The translations under genes were made by a program, and so were the position numbers. 64,000 bases of DNA from JACMQX01 sp044225675 (GTDB lineage Bacteria; Pseudomonadota; Gammaproteobacteria; Burkholderiales; Burkholderiaceae_C), in the NCBI GenBank assembly GCA_044225675.1, contig JBGAIH010000006.1, positions 62,001 to 126,000 on the forward strand, read 5' to 3'. Numbering within the stretch: the stretch's first letter is position 1; each line of letters begins with the position of its first letter. The notes below the pieces were generated by a model. The model searched no databases and had not been told where the DNA came from. It saw only the letters and a program-made list of their open reading frames with translations. Shown here in pieces: positions 34,818 through 44,754 of this stretch.

Positions 34818-37800
34818 GGCTTGGCCTCCGGCGCCGGCGGCGCAAGGGGGACGGGCGCGTCCACGGGTGCCTCGGCGGCCTCGTGGGCCGCCAGGCGACG
34901 CTGGCGTTCACTGCCCTTGAAGATGCGGCGCACCAGCACGAAGAAGATCGGCACGAAGAAGATCGCCAGCGAGGTCGCGGTGATCATGCCGCCCATCACG
35001 CCGGTACCGATGGCGCGCTGGCTCGCCGAGCCTGCGCCGGTGGCGATCACCAGCGGCAGCACGCCCAGGATGAACGCGAGCGAGGTCATCAGGATCGGGC
35101 GGAACCGCAGGTGGCAGGCCATGAGCACCGCCTCGATCAGGCCCTTGCCCTGCGCATGCAGGTCCTTGGCGTACTCGATGATCAGCACCGCGTTCTTCGC
35201 GCTCAGGCCGATGATGGTGATCAGGCCGACCTTGAAGTACACGTCGTTGGAAAAGCCCCGCAGGTTGGCCCCGAGCAGCGCGCCCAGGATGCCCAGCGGC
35301 ACCACCAGGATCACGGCCAGCGGGATGGTCCAGCTTTCATAGAGCGCTGCCAGACACAGGAACACGGCCAGCAGCGAGAACGCCAGCAGCACCATGGCCT
35401 GCGAGCCCGACAGCTTTTCCTCGCGCGACAGGCCCGTCCACTCGTAGGCGAAGCCGGGCGGCAGCTGCGCGGCCAGGCGCTCCATCTCGGCCATGGCCTC
35501 GCCCGTGCTGTAGCCGGGCGCGGCGTCGCCGGCCAGGCGCATGGCGGGGTAGCCGTTGTAGCGCACCGTCTGCATGGCGCCCGTGATCCAGCGCGTCGTG
35601 GCAAAGGCCGACAGCGGCACCGGCTTGCCCTGCGTGTTGATCGCGTTGAGCTTGAGCAGGTCCTCCGGCTGCATGCGCGCCGGCGCGTCGGCCTGCACGA
35701 TCACCCGCTGCAGGCGTCCCCGGTTGGGGAAGTCGTTGACGTAGCTCGACCCGAGCGAGGTGGAGATCACCGAGTTGATCGCGTCGAAGGACACGCCCAG
35801 GGCCTGCGCCTTGTCGCGGTCGATGTCGATCTGCAGCTGCGGCGCGTCCTCCAGCCCGTCAGGCCGCACGCCGGTGATGATCTTGCTTTGCGAAGCCATG
35901 CCCAGCAGCTGGTTGCGCGCGGCCACCAGCGCGTCGTGCCCGTTGCCGCCGCGGTCCTGCAACCGGAAGTTGAAGCCTGTGGCGGTGCCCAGTTCGGGAA
36001 TTGCCGGCGGGCTGAGCGCGAAGATGAACGCGTCGCGGATGCCCGACAGCGCCATGAAGGCACGCCCGGCGATCGACTGCGCCGAATGCTCGGCGCCCGC
36101 GCGCTCCTTCCAGTCCTTGAGCGTCACGAAGGCGAGCGCCGCGTTCTGCCCCTGGCCCGAGAAGCTGAAGCCCAGCACGCCCACCATGCTCTGCACCTCG
36201 GGCTGCTTGAGGATGTACTGCTCGACCTGCTGCATCACGCTCGTGGTGCGCTCCAGCGTCGCGCCCGGCGGCAGCTGCACGTTCACGATCATGTAGCCCT
36301 GGTCTTCGCTCGGGAGGAAGGACGAGGGCATGCGCAGCACCAGCACCGCCAGCGCGCCCAGAATGGCCGCATAGACGATCAGCCAGCGCGCCGCACGCTT
36401 GAGGATGCGCGCGACCAGGCCCTCATAGCCCTTGGCTGTGCGCGCGAAGCCGCGGTTGAACCAGCCGAAGAAGCCGGCCTTGGCATGGTGATGCCCGGCC
36501 TCCACCGGCTTGAGCAGCGTCGCGCACAGCGCCGGCGTGAGCGACAGCGCCATGAAGGCCGAGAACAGGATGGACGTCACCATCACCGCCGAGAACTGGC
36601 GGTAGATGTTGCCGACCGAGCCGCCAAAGAACGCGAGCGGCACGAACACCGACACCAGCACCACCGTCACCCCGACGATGGCGCCGCTGATCTGCCCCAT
36701 GGCCTTGCGCGTGGCCTGCAGGGGCGGCAGCCCCTCCTCGCTCATGATGCGCTCGACGTTCTCGACCACGACGATCGCGTCGTCCACCACGATGCCGATC
36801 ACCAGCACCATGCCGAACATGGTCAGCACGTTGATCGAGAAGCCCATGGCCAGCAGCACCGCGAAGGTGCCGAGCAGCGACACCGGCACCACGATGGTGG
36901 GAATGATCGTGTAGCGGAAGTTCTGCAGGAACAGGAACATCACGAGGAACACCAGCACCATGGCCTCCAGCAGCGTCTCCACCACCTGCGAGATCGAGAT
37001 GCTGATGAAGCGCGAGCTGTCGTACGGGATGCTCCAGGACACGCCCTGCGGGAAGAACTTGGACAGCTCCTCCATGCGCGCGCGCACGGCCTTGGCCGTG
37101 GCCAGCGCATTGCCCGTGGGCGACAGCTGCACGCCGATGCCGGTGGACGGGTTGCCGTTCAGCCGCGCGGAGGTCGAGTAGTTCTGCGCGCCCAGTTCGA
37201 TGCGGGCCACGTCCTTCAGGCGCACGGTGGAGCCGTCGGTGCCTGCCCGCAGCACGATGTTGCGGAACTGGTCGATGTTGGTGAGTTGGCCGTTGACCAC
37301 CACGGTGGCCGCGATGCCCTGCCCTGCCACGTTGGGCAGATCGCCGATCGTGCCGGACGACACCTGGGCGTTCTGTGCGCGGATGGCCGCGCTGACCTCG
37401 GCGGCCGACAGGTTGAAGCTCAGCAGCTTGGCCGGATCGATCCACACCCGCATGGCGCGCTCGGTGCCGAACAGCTGCGCCTGGCCCACGCCGGGGATGC
37501 GCTGCAGTTCGGGCAGCACGGTGCGCGAGGCATAGTCGCCCAGCGCCACCGGGTCATAGGCCGGGTTGTCGGACGAGAGGATCGTGAACAGCAGGAAGTT
37601 CGAGCGCGACTTCTCCACCCGCACGCCCTGCTGCGTCACGGCGGCCGGCAGACGCGGCGTCGCGCGCGCCAGCCGGTTCTGCACGTCCACCTGGGCCAGG
37701 TCGGCGTTGGTCGACGACTCGAAGCTCAGCGTGATCTGCCCGCCACCGTTGGCCTGGCTGACCGACTCCATGTAGAGCAGGCCGGGCGAGCCGTTCATCT

Positions 37801-38002
37801 CCTGCTCGATGACGCTGAGCACGCTGTCTTCCAGCGTCTGTGCCGACGCGCCCGGGTAGGTGGCCGAGATCACGATCGCCGGTGGCGCCACCGGCGGGTA
37901 CTGCGCGATCGGCAGCTTGGTGATGGCCACGCCGCCAATCACCAGGATGAAGAGCGCGATCACCCATGCAAAGATGGGCCTGTCGATGAAAAACCTTGCC
38001 AT
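34814..38002 (-). CDS. RND multidrug efflux pump, inner-membrane transporter (AcrB/MexB, HAE1 family)
   Basis: This 1062-residue transporter begins MARFFIDRPIFAWVIALF, the standard AcrB/MexB start. The proton-relay residues are present: Asp407 and Asp408 in GIVVDDAIVV, and Lys936 in SAKNAVLII. Two duplicated halves each contain a large periplasmic loop (porter and docking domains). It takes hydrophobic and amphiphilic drugs from the periplasm or membrane and exchanges them for protons. It is the middle gene of adaptor-pump-duct and is 12 bp from the adaptor gene. Confidence 0.97.
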   Translation of the reverse strand: MARFFIDRPIFAWVIALFILVIGGVAITKLPIAQYPPVAPPAIVISATYPGASAQTLEDSVLSVIEQEMNGSPGLLYMESVSQANGGGQITLSFESSTNADLAQVDVQNRLARATPRLPAAVTQQGVRVEKSRSNFLLFTILSSDNPAYDPVALGDYASRTVLPELQRIPGVGQAQLFGTERAMRVWIDPAKLLSFNLSAAEVSAAIRAQNAQVSSGTIGDLPNVAGQGIAATVVVNGQLTNIDQFRNIVLRAGTDGSTVRLKDVARIELGAQNYSTSARLNGNPSTGIGVQLSPTGNALATAKAVRARMEELSKFFPQGVSWSIPYDSSRFISISISQVVETLLEAMVLVFLVMFLFLQNFRYTIIPTIVVPVSLLGTFAVLLAMGFSINVLTMFGMVLVIGIVVDDAIVVVENVERIMSEEGLPPLQATRKAMGQISGAIVGVTVVLVSVFVPLAFFGGSVGNIYRQFSAVMVTSILFSAFMALSLTPALCATLLKPVEAGHHHAKAGFFGWFNRGFARTAKGYEGLVARILKRAARWLIVYAAILGALAVLVLRMPSSFLPSEDQGYMIVNVQLPPGATLERTTSVMQQVEQYILKQPEVQSMVGVLGFSFSGQGQNAALAFVTLKDWKERAGAEHSAQSIAGRAFMALSGIRDAFIFALSPPAIPELGTATGFNFRLQDRGGNGHDALVAARNQLLGMASQSKIITGVRPDGLEDAPQLQIDIDRDKAQALGVSFDAINSVISTSLGSSYVNDFPNRGRLQRVIVQADAPARMQPEDLLKLNAINTQGKPVPLSAFATTRWITGAMQTVRYNGYPAMRLAGDAAPGYSTGEAMAEMERLAAQLPPGFAYEWTGLSREEKLSGSQAMVLLAFSLLAVFLCLAALYESWTIPLAVILVVPLGILGALLGANLRGFSNDVYFKVGLITIIGLSAKNAVLIIEYAKDLHAQGKGLIEAVLMACHLRFRPILMTSLAFILGVLPLVIATGAGSASQRAIGTGVMGGMITATSLAIFFVPIFFVLVRRIFKGSERQRRLAAHEAAEAPVDAPVPLAPPAPEAKP

Positions 38003-38014
38003 GCGCGGCGCTCC

Positions 38015-39334
38015 TTACTTCTTCGCCGCAGAAGCGGGCTGGGAGGTCGCCGTGGTCGCCGTGGCAGGCGCTGCGGCGCCGGAGGCAGCGGAAGCTCCGG
38101 GTGCCGCCGCCTTCGCGCCGGCCGGCTGCCAGGGCACGGGCTTGACGGGCGCATCGCCGCGCAGCTTCTGGAAGCCGTCGACCATGACCTGTTCGCCGGC
38201 CTTCAGACCATCGAGCACCACCCACTGCGTGCCCTGCGCACCGCCGATCTTCACCGGCCGCGGCGCCACCTTGCCGTCCGGCCCGACCACCATGACGGTG
38301 TCGCCCCGGTCGGAGCGCGTCACGGCCTGCTGCGGCAGCAGGATGGCATTGCCCGCCTTGGCCTGCTCCAGCCGCACCCGCACATAGAGGCCCGGCAGCA
38401 GCAGGCCGCCCGGGTTGGGGACTTCGGCGCGCAGGGTCACCTGGCCCGTCGCCGGGTCGACCGACAGGTCGGAGAACAGCAGGCGGCCGGTGCGCGGATA
38501 CTCGGTGCCGTCTTCCAGCACGATGCGCACGCTCGCGGCCTCGGCGCCGACGGCGCGCTTGAGCTTGCCGCCTTCGAGCGCGCGGCGCAGGTTCAGCACC
38601 TCGCTGGCCGACTGGGTGAAGTTCACGTACATCGGGTCGATCTGCTGGATCACGGCCAGCTGAGTCGCCTCGCCTTGCCCGACGAGCGCGCCTTCGGTCA
38701 CGAGCGCCCGGCCGATGCGGCCCGAGATCGGTGCCGTGACGGCGGCGTAGTCGAGGTTGATCTTCGCGGTCTGCACCGCGGCGCGGCCGGCCAGCACGTC
38801 GGCTTCGGCCTGCTTCTGCGAGGCCACGGCATTGGCGTATTCCTGCTTGCTGATGGCATTGGCCTCCACCAGCGGCTTGTAGCGCTCGGCCAGTGCGGTG
38901 GCCTGGCCCAGGTTGGCCTGGGCGCGCGCCAGCGTGGCCTCGGCGCTCTGGTAGGCCGCCGCGTAGGGCCCCGGATCGATGCGGAACAGGGCCTGGCCGG
39001 CCCGCACGTCCGAGCCTTCGGTGAACAGGCGCTTTTGCAGGATGCCGGCGGCACGGGCCCGCACCTGGGCCACGCGCGAGGCCTCCAGCCGGCCCGGCAG
39101 TTCGGTCACCAGCCCGACGTCGCCCGGCGCCACGGTGACCACGCCGACTTCGGCCGGCGGCATGCCGCCGGCGCCGGCGGGCGCTCCGCCACCCTCCTTG
39201 TTGCCGCAGGCCGCGAGTGCCAGCGCCGCCACCAGGCTCAGGGCCATCAGGCCATGGACGCGCGGCGCCCGCTGGCGCACACTGGAGTCTGTAACAGACG
39301 TGGAAGAAGACAGAACGCGACGGGACGCAGACAT
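38015..39334 (-). CDS. RND efflux periplasmic adaptor (AcrA/MexA family lipoprotein)
   Basis: This 439-residue membrane-fusion protein has a lipobox at Cys43 (LALAACGNKE). Lipoyl/barrel-sandwich halves (about 75-110 and 180-215, APISGRIGRALVTEGALV) flank an alpha-hairpin, followed by a beta-barrel domain. The C-terminal tail is Ala-rich. ATG 39334 has an AAGGA ribosome site. It is the first gene of the efflux operon, and transcription probably starts within the operator region shared with the divergent TetR gene. Confidence 0.95.
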   Translation of the reverse strand: MSASRRVLSSSTSVTDSSVRQRAPRVHGLMALSLVAALALAACGNKEGGGAPAGAGGMPPAEVGVVTVAPGDVGLVTELPGRLEASRVAQVRARAAGILQKRLFTEGSDVRAGQALFRIDPGPYAAAYQSAEATLARAQANLGQATALAERYKPLVEANAISKQEYANAVASQKQAEADVLAGRAAVQTAKINLDYAAVTAPISGRIGRALVTEGALVGQGEATQLAVIQQIDPMYVNFTQSASEVLNLRRALEGGKLKRAVGAEAASVRIVLEDGTEYPRTGRLLFSDLSVDPATGQVTLRAEVPNPGGLLLPGLYVRVRLEQAKAGNAILLPQQAVTRSDRGDTVMVVGPDGKVAPRPVKIGGAQGTQWVVLDGLKAGEQVMVDGFQKLRGDAPVKPVPWQPAGAKAAAPGASAASGAAAPATATTATSQPASAAKK

Positions 39335-39419
39335 GGGAATCCTTCGTAAAGCGAATGTCGAGCAAGCCTGTGCAGCGGCAGCGTACACATCAGGGGGCAG
39401 GTCGAAATCAAGGGAGATC

Positions 39420-39470
39420 GGAGTATACATACAATGCTGAATGTATAGTTGCAGCTTCGTGACATACTCC
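39420..39470. promoter_or_regulatory. AcrR/TtgR-like operator between tetR and RND operon
   Basis: Two nested dyads are visible: TATACAT (39424-39430) with ATGTATA (39441-39447), and GGAGTAT (39420-39426) with ATACTCC (39464-39470). The inner site resembles the known E. coli AcrR operator in sequence and spacing (TACATACA...TGAATGTA). The region is also the only AT-rich part of this intergenic gap, so it likely overlaps both promoters. Binding by the adjacent TetR protein would repress the pump and its own gene. Confidence 0.75.
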
Positions 39471-39497
39471 TGACAGAAAACCGAGAAGTTCATCATC

Positions 39498-40139
39498 ATG
39501 GTCCGACGCACCAAATCCGAAGCGCTTGCCACGCGCAACAATCTGCTCGATGCGGCAGAGCTGTTGTTCCAGGCGCGCGGCGTGTCGCGTACCTCGCTCA
39601 ATGACATTGCCCAGGCCGCCGGGACCACGCGCGGCGCCATCTACTGGCACTTCAAGGACAAGGCCGACCTCTTCAACGCCATGATGCAGCGGGTGACGCT
39701 GCCGATGGAGGAAGCGCTGCAGCAGACCGGCAGCGTCCCCGACGAGGACCCGGTGGAACACCTGCGCGCGGCCATGCTGCATGCGCTGGACAAGACCGCC
39801 ACCGACGAGCAGACCCGCCGGGTGTTCGAAATCGCGACGCACAAGGTGGAGTATGTCGAAGAACTGATGGCCGTGCAGGAGCGGCATCTGGATGTCCGCA
39901 ATGAATGCCTGGCGCAGACCACGCAAGGTCTGCGCCAGGCCGTGCGGCGGCGCGGCCGGAGCCTGCCGATCCCGGTCGCGGCGGCGGCGCTCGGCCTGCA
40001 CATGCTCGTGGACGGACTGATCCAGAACTGGCTGCTCGATCCGACCGCCTTCGACCTGCAGCGCGTCGGCCGCGAGACCATCGACACCTATCTGGCAGGG
40101 CTCGGCCTGCGGGCTGCGGCCGGCAACGCCAGCGCCTGA
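39498..40139 (+). CDS. TetR family repressor of the RND efflux operon (AcrR/TtgR-like)
   Basis: This 213-residue protein begins MVRRTKSEALATRNNLLDAAE, typical of the AcrR/TtgR/MexR-type TetR group. Its helix-turn-helix (SLNDIAQAAGTTRGAIYWHF) is followed by the AcrR-like DKADLFNAM, and a C-terminal ligand domain (TetR_C_2 type) makes up the rest. It is divergent from the adaptor gene with 163 bp between starts, containing an AcrR-like dyad. It probably binds drugs and then releases the operator. Confidence 0.94.
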   Translation: MVRRTKSEALATRNNLLDAAELLFQARGVSRTSLNDIAQAAGTTRGAIYWHFKDKADLFNAMMQRVTLPMEEALQQTGSVPDEDPVEHLRAAMLHALDKTATDEQTRRVFEIATHKVEYVEELMAVQERHLDVRNECLAQTTQGLRQAVRRRGRSLPIPVAAAALGLHMLVDGLIQNWLLDPTAFDLQRVGRETIDTYLAGLGLRAAAGNASA

Positions 40140-40262
40140 ATCATCGCAAAGCGCGACGCCCGCAGGCGAATCGACGATGTGAGGGCCGGGGCGCTTCCTG
40201 CATGATGCCGGGCAGAACCCACGCGCCACTGCCCGCCCCTCCAGACTGCCGCCGCCCCGCCC

Positions 40263-41522
40263 ATGCCTGCCAAGCCCTTGCCTGCCCCGCAGACGCCTGC
40301 CACGCCCGTTGCCGCATCCGCTGCCGCCCGCTCCGACCTGCCGCTGGCCGGCATCCGCGTCGTCGACCTCACCCGCATTCTGTCAGGGCCCTTTTGCACC
40401 ATGCACCTGGCTGACCTGGGGGCGGACGTGATCAAGGTCGAGCCCGCCGAGGGCGACCCGATCCGCCAGCAGGGCGAGATCGTCAACGGCCTGAGCTGGT
40501 ACTTTGCGGCGTTCAACCGCAACAAGCGCTCGATCCAGCTCGACCTGCGCACGGACGACGGCATGGCCGCGCTGCGCCGCCTGATCGCCACGGCCGACGT
40601 GGTGGTCGACAACTTCCGGCCCGACGTCATGGCCCGGATGGGGCTCGACTGGGACAGCCTGCAGGCGCTCTCGCCGGGCATCGTGCATGCGAGCGTCAAC
40701 GGCTTCGGCGAATCGGGGCCCTATGCGGACCGCCCGTCCTTCGACTTCATCGCCCAGGCCATGAGCGGCTTCATGACGCTCAATGGCACGCCCGAGACCG
40801 GGCCGATGCGCACCGGCATCCCCATCAGCGACCTCGTGGCCGGCGCCTATGCGGCGCTGGGCACCGTCGCGGCCCTGCTGAGGCGCGAGCGCTCCGGCCA
40901 GGGCGAGCGGGTGAGCGCGGCCCTGACCGACGGCCTCATCAGCTTTGGCGCGTTTGCAAGCGCAAACTTTCTGGCAACCGGCGCGCTGCCGGTCGCCACC
41001 GGCAACGACCATGCGCTGGTGTCGCCCTACGGCCTGTTCACCGCCGCCGACGGCGAGATGGCGCTCGCCCCGTCGAACGACGGCGTCTACCTCAAGCTGC
41101 TCAAGGCCCTGGGCCTGGAGCGCCTGCGCGACGACCCCCGCTTTGCGACCAACGCGCTGCGCATGAAGAATCGCCCGCAGATCAACGCCATCCTCAACGG
41201 CGTGCTGGTCACCCAGCCGCGTGCGCACTGGATCGAGGTGCTCAATGCAGCGGGCGTCCCGGCCGGCACGGTGCAGACGCTGGCAGAGGCCTACGACGAC
41301 CCGCAGGTGCAATGGCAGCAGATGGTGCTGGACGTGGCGCATCCGGGCCGGGGCACGGTCCGCATGACCGGCTTTCCCATGAAGTTCACCCAGGCCCCGT
41401 GCCGGATCCGCCGCCCCGCGCCCGAGCTGGGCGCCGACACGGCCGACGTGCTCGGTGAACTGGGTTATGCGCCTTCCGAGATCGCGCGCCTGGCGGGGCA
41501 ACGCGAGACCGCCGAGACCTGA
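40263..41522 (+). CDS. CaiB/BaiF (class III) CoA-transferase
   Basis: This 419-residue class III CoA-transferase moves CoA between carboxylic acids through an aspartyl-CoA anhydride. The family start GIRVVDLTRILSGPFCTMHLAD is preceded by an Ala/Pro-rich leader of about 30 residues. The probable nucleophile is the Asp in PISDLVAGAYAALG. The C-terminal half contains NRPQINAILN and the swapped-dimer segment. It stands between the TetR gene and a convergent LysR gene. Confidence 0.93.
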   Translation: MPAKPLPAPQTPATPVAASAAARSDLPLAGIRVVDLTRILSGPFCTMHLADLGADVIKVEPAEGDPIRQQGEIVNGLSWYFAAFNRNKRSIQLDLRTDDGMAALRRLIATADVVVDNFRPDVMARMGLDWDSLQALSPGIVHASVNGFGESGPYADRPSFDFIAQAMSGFMTLNGTPETGPMRTGIPISDLVAGAYAALGTVAALLRRERSGQGERVSAALTDGLISFGAFASANFLATGALPVATGNDHALVSPYGLFTAADGEMALAPSNDGVYLKLLKALGLERLRDDPRFATNALRMKNRPQINAILNGVLVTQPRAHWIEVLNAAGVPAGTVQTLAEAYDDPQVQWQQMVLDVAHPGRGTVRMTGFPMKFTQAPCRIRRPAPELGADTADVLGELGYAPSEIARLAGQRETAET

Positions 41523-41631
41523 GGCGCGCGCAGGGCGCCCGGCTTCCGCAGCCTCACTCCACGCCCTCGCGCCGCAAGCGCCTTGCGCGCCCTCACTCGG
41601 CAACTTCTCTCGGCGCCATCCCTCGCCAACC

Positions 41632-42516
41632 TCACTCCGCTGCCGCCAGGTGCTCCAGCAGCAGGCGGCCGGCCGCCGTCAGGCTGTCGCCGGGCCGTAC
41701 GCAGAGCTTGAGCTGGCGATGGGCCCAGGGGTCGCTCAGGCGGATCACGGCCAGCTCGCCGGTGTCGTAGAGCGAGATCGCGTCATGCGGCATCAGGCCG
41801 ATGCCCAGGCCCGCATGGATCATCGAGATCATCGCGTCGTACGAGGTCACGAAGAAGCGCATGCGCAGCTTGCGGCCGGCAGCCGCAGCGGCACGCGCCA
41901 GCGCTTCGTTGGCCGCGCTGCCCCGGTGCATGCCCACGTGCTCGTGGTCCAGCGTGTCGGCAAACGCCACCTCGGCGCGCTGCGCCAGCGCGTGGCCACG
42001 CGGCGCCACCATGACCATGGTGTCCTTGCGGTAGGGCCGCACCGCCAGCAGGGGCTCGTCGTCCGATGCGGTGAAGATGCCCAGGTCCGCCGCGTTGTCC
42101 AGCACCATGCGCGTGACCGCCGAGCTGACGCGCTCCTCCACGTCGACCTGGATGCGCGGGTGCTTGGTCATGAAGCGGGCAATGTCGCTCGACAGGAACT
42201 GGGTCAGCGACGACAGGTTGGCCGCCACCCGCACATGCCCGGAGGCGCCGCTGGCGAAGTCGCGCACCTCGGCCGCCAGGTTGTCGGCATGGTGCAGCAG
42301 GGTGCGGGCCCCGCGCACGAGGATCTGCCCGGCGGCGGTCAGCTCGATGCCGCGCGGCCGGCGGATCAGCAGCGGCGTGCCGACGATGCGCTCCAGCTCC
42401 GACACCCGCTTGCTCAGCGCCGAGGCGGCAATGTGTTCGCGCTCGGCGGCGGAGGCGATCGAGCCTTCTTCGGCCACGGCGACGAACAGCTGAAGCGAGT
42501 AGATACTCAGACGCAT
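41632..42516 (-). CDS. LysR family transcriptional regulator
   Basis: This 294-residue protein has an N-terminal helix-turn-helix (SIASAAEREHIAASALSKRVSELE) and a LysR substrate-binding domain. It is divergent from a Bug receptor gene with 236 bp between starts, the classic LysR arrangement, so it likely controls the Bug/HMG-CoA-lyase pair. I saw no strong dyad in the spacer. It is convergent with the CoA-transferase gene. Confidence 0.93.
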   Translation of the reverse strand: MRLSIYSLQLFVAVAEEGSIASAAEREHIAASALSKRVSELERIVGTPLLIRRPRGIELTAAGQILVRGARTLLHHADNLAAEVRDFASGASGHVRVAANLSSLTQFLSSDIARFMTKHPRIQVDVEERVSSAVTRMVLDNAADLGIFTASDDEPLLAVRPYRKDTMVMVAPRGHALAQRAEVAFADTLDHEHVGMHRGSAANEALARAAAAAGRKLRMRFFVTSYDAMISMIHAGLGIGLMPHDAISLYDTGELAVIRLSDPWAHRQLKLCVRPGDSLTAAGRLLLEHLAAAE

Positions 42517-42752
42517 GCGCCGGATTGTCCACCCGGCGGCGCGTGAGGCGACTCCGGACGCACCCGAGGCAGCCCGAGGGACGTCCGGGCACCCCGATCA
42601 CGCAGCGCCTCGCAGCTCGCCGCCCCAGGGGCAATCGCGAGCCGCGATGCCCCCGCGCCAAAACGGAACGGCGCGCCCGCCCGGGCCGCGCCATCATGGC
42701 TGACCGGCCCCAACCGCTCCACGGGCGGGACCATCCAACGAGGAGACACACC

Positions 42753-43739
42753 ATGAGAATTCCGAGCCTTCTGGCCAGCCTGGCCCTTGCGGCCGTCGCC
42801 GCCTCACCGCTGAGCGCCCTGGCGCAGGACTACCCGAACAAGCCGATCCGCCTGATCATCCCCTTCCCGCCCGGGGGCGGCACCGACTTCGTCTCGCGCG
42901 TGGTCGCCAGCAGCCTGTCGGAGAGCCTCAAGTGGCAGGTCGTGCCCGAGAACCGTCCCGGCGCCTCGGGCAACCTCGCCATCGCACAGGCCGCCCAGGC
43001 CGCACCCGACGGCTACACCATCGTCATGGGTCAGTCGGACAACATGGGCCTCGGGCCCTTCCTGTACCAGAACGTCGGCTACGACACGGTCAAGAGCTTC
43101 GCGCCCATCGTCCACGTCACCGAAGCGCCGCTGGCCATCGTCGCCAACAACGCCGCCGTGGGCGGCCAGCGCATCGGCAGCGTGGCCGACATGGTCGCCA
43201 AGGGCAAGACGCCCGTGGGCCTGAACTGGGCCAACGCGGGCCAGGGCAGCGTTGGCCACCTGTTCGGCGAACAGCTCAAGGGCGTGGCCAAGCTCAAGCT
43301 GCTGCAGGTGCCCTACAAGGGCGCGGCGCCCGCCATCACCGACGTGCTGGGCGGCGTGGTCGATGTGGCCATTCTCTCGGTGCCCTCGGTCCTGCCGCTC
43401 GTCAAGTCCGACAAGCTCGCCGCCATCGCCGTCACCACCTCCAAGCGCTCGGCCATGCTGCCCAACACGCCCACGCTCGACGAGGCCGGCATCAAGGGCG
43501 TGGACACCGGCATCTGGCTCGGCCTGTTCGCGCCGGTGGGCACGCCGCCGGCCATCATCGCCCGGCTCAACGCCGAGGTGAACAAGATCCTGCAGCAACC
43601 CGACGTGCGTGAGAAGATCATGGCCGGCGGCGCCGTGCCCGTGGGCGGCACCGCTGAAGACTTCGGCGCCTTCGTGCGCAAGGACTACGCCAAGTGGGGC
43701 CAGATCGCGCGTGAATCGGGCGTGAAGCTCAACCAGTGA
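42753..43739 (+). CDS. tripartite tricarboxylate transporter substrate-binding protein (Bug family)
   Basis: This 328-residue periplasmic binding protein has a signal peptide (about 1-25, ending ALAQ). The Bug signatures YPNKPIRLIIPFPPGGGTDF and PYKGAAPAITDVLGG bind the carboxylate. ATG 42753 follows a strong GAGGAG site. No tctA or tctB membrane genes are near, as is common for the many orphan Bug proteins of Burkholderiales. It may also serve in sensing. It lies 27 bp upstream of the lyase gene. Confidence 0.94.
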   Translation: MRIPSLLASLALAAVAASPLSALAQDYPNKPIRLIIPFPPGGGTDFVSRVVASSLSESLKWQVVPENRPGASGNLAIAQAAQAAPDGYTIVMGQSDNMGLGPFLYQNVGYDTVKSFAPIVHVTEAPLAIVANNAAVGGQRIGSVADMVAKGKTPVGLNWANAGQGSVGHLFGEQLKGVAKLKLLQVPYKGAAPAITDVLGGVVDVAILSVPSVLPLVKSDKLAAIAVTTSKRSAMLPNTPTLDEAGIKGVDTGIWLGLFAPVGTPPAIIARLNAEVNKILQQPDVREKIMAGGAVPVGGTAEDFGAFVRKDYAKWGQIARESGVKLNQ

Positions 43740-43766
43740 CCCTCTTTCATTCAACAGCCCCTGCCC

Positions 43767-44717
43767 ATGACCGCTGATACATCCTCCAGCCGCTTCGTCC
43801 TCGTCACCGAGGTGGGCACCCGCGACGGCTTCCAGTCGGAGCCGAAGTTCGTGCCCACCGAGGTCAAGGCCGGCCTCATCAACCAACTGATCGACGCGGG
43901 CGTGCGCAGCTTCGAGGCGACCTCCTTCGTCTCGCCGCGCGCCGTGCCGCAGATGGCCGATGCGTCCGAGGTCATGGCCCAGGTGCACCGCCGGCCCGGC
44001 GTGCGCCTCACCGCGCTCGTGCCCAATGCGCGCGGCGCCGAGCGCGCGGCGGCCGCGCAGGTGGACATGATGGCCTGCTTCGTCTCGGCATCCGAGACGC
44101 ACTGCCAGGCCAACCTCAACAAGTCCATCGACGCGGCGCTGGCCGACGTGCGCGAGTTCGCGCCCATCGCCCGGCAATACGGCATCGCGCTGCGCGGCGC
44201 GGTGGCCACCGCCTTCGGCTGCCCGTTCGAGGGTGAGGTCTCCATCGACACCATCTTGCGCATCGTGGACGCCTACATGCAGCAGGGCGCGCGCCACATC
44301 TCGCTGGGCGACACCACCGGCATGGCCACGCCGCCCGTGGTCACGCGCACGGTGCAGGCGCTGCAGTCGCGCTTTCCCGAGGCCATCATCGCCCTGCACT
44401 TCCACAACACGCGCGGCATTGGCCTGGCCAACGTGATGAACGGGCTGGACCTGGGCATCCGCGAATACGAATCCTCCTTCGGCGGCCTGGGCGGCTGCCC
44501 CTTCGCGCCCGGCGCCACCGGCAACATCTGCACCGAAGACCTCGTCTACCTGCTGCACGAATGCGGCTATGAGACCGGCATCGACCTCGACGCCCTCGCG
44601 GCCGTCGCCAGGCAGGTGCAGGACGTCATGGGCCGCGACCTGCCGGGCCAGTACATGAAGTCCGGGCCCCGCCTCAAACGCACCCCGCTCGAAGGCGTGC
44701 GCCGCGCCGTCGGCTGA
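43767..44717 (+). CDS. hydroxymethylglutaryl-CoA lyase family protein
   Basis: This 316-residue TIM-barrel enzyme has the HMG-CoA-lyase signatures EVGTRDGFQ (metal Asp and Arg), ATSFVSPRAVPQMAD, LHFHNTRGIGLAN (metal His) and the active-site loop GGLGGCPFAPGATGN with its Cys. It would split an HMG-CoA-type thioester into acetyl-CoA and an oxoacid, for example at the end of leucine breakdown. The nearby CaiB transferase and Bug receptor suggest a role in uptake and CoA-activation of a branched or hydroxylated dicarboxylate. Confidence 0.92.
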   Translation: MTADTSSSRFVLVTEVGTRDGFQSEPKFVPTEVKAGLINQLIDAGVRSFEATSFVSPRAVPQMADASEVMAQVHRRPGVRLTALVPNARGAERAAAAQVDMMACFVSASETHCQANLNKSIDAALADVREFAPIARQYGIALRGAVATAFGCPFEGEVSIDTILRIVDAYMQQGARHISLGDTTGMATPPVVTRTVQALQSRFPEAIIALHFHNTRGIGLANVMNGLDLGIREYESSFGGLGGCPFAPGATGNICTEDLVYLLHECGYETGIDLDALAAVARQVQDVMGRDLPGQYMKSGPRLKRTPLEGVRRAVG

Positions 44718-44754
44718 CCGACTGCGAGCGGCCGGCTACAATGCCAGGCTCAGC

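Noticed and set aside
34883..39349. Plus-strand open frame of about 1488 codons opposite the RND operon
   Set aside because: It is antisense to well-supported pump and adaptor genes, is rich in His, Arg and Gln, and has no recognisable domain. Such frames are expected in GC-rich DNA.
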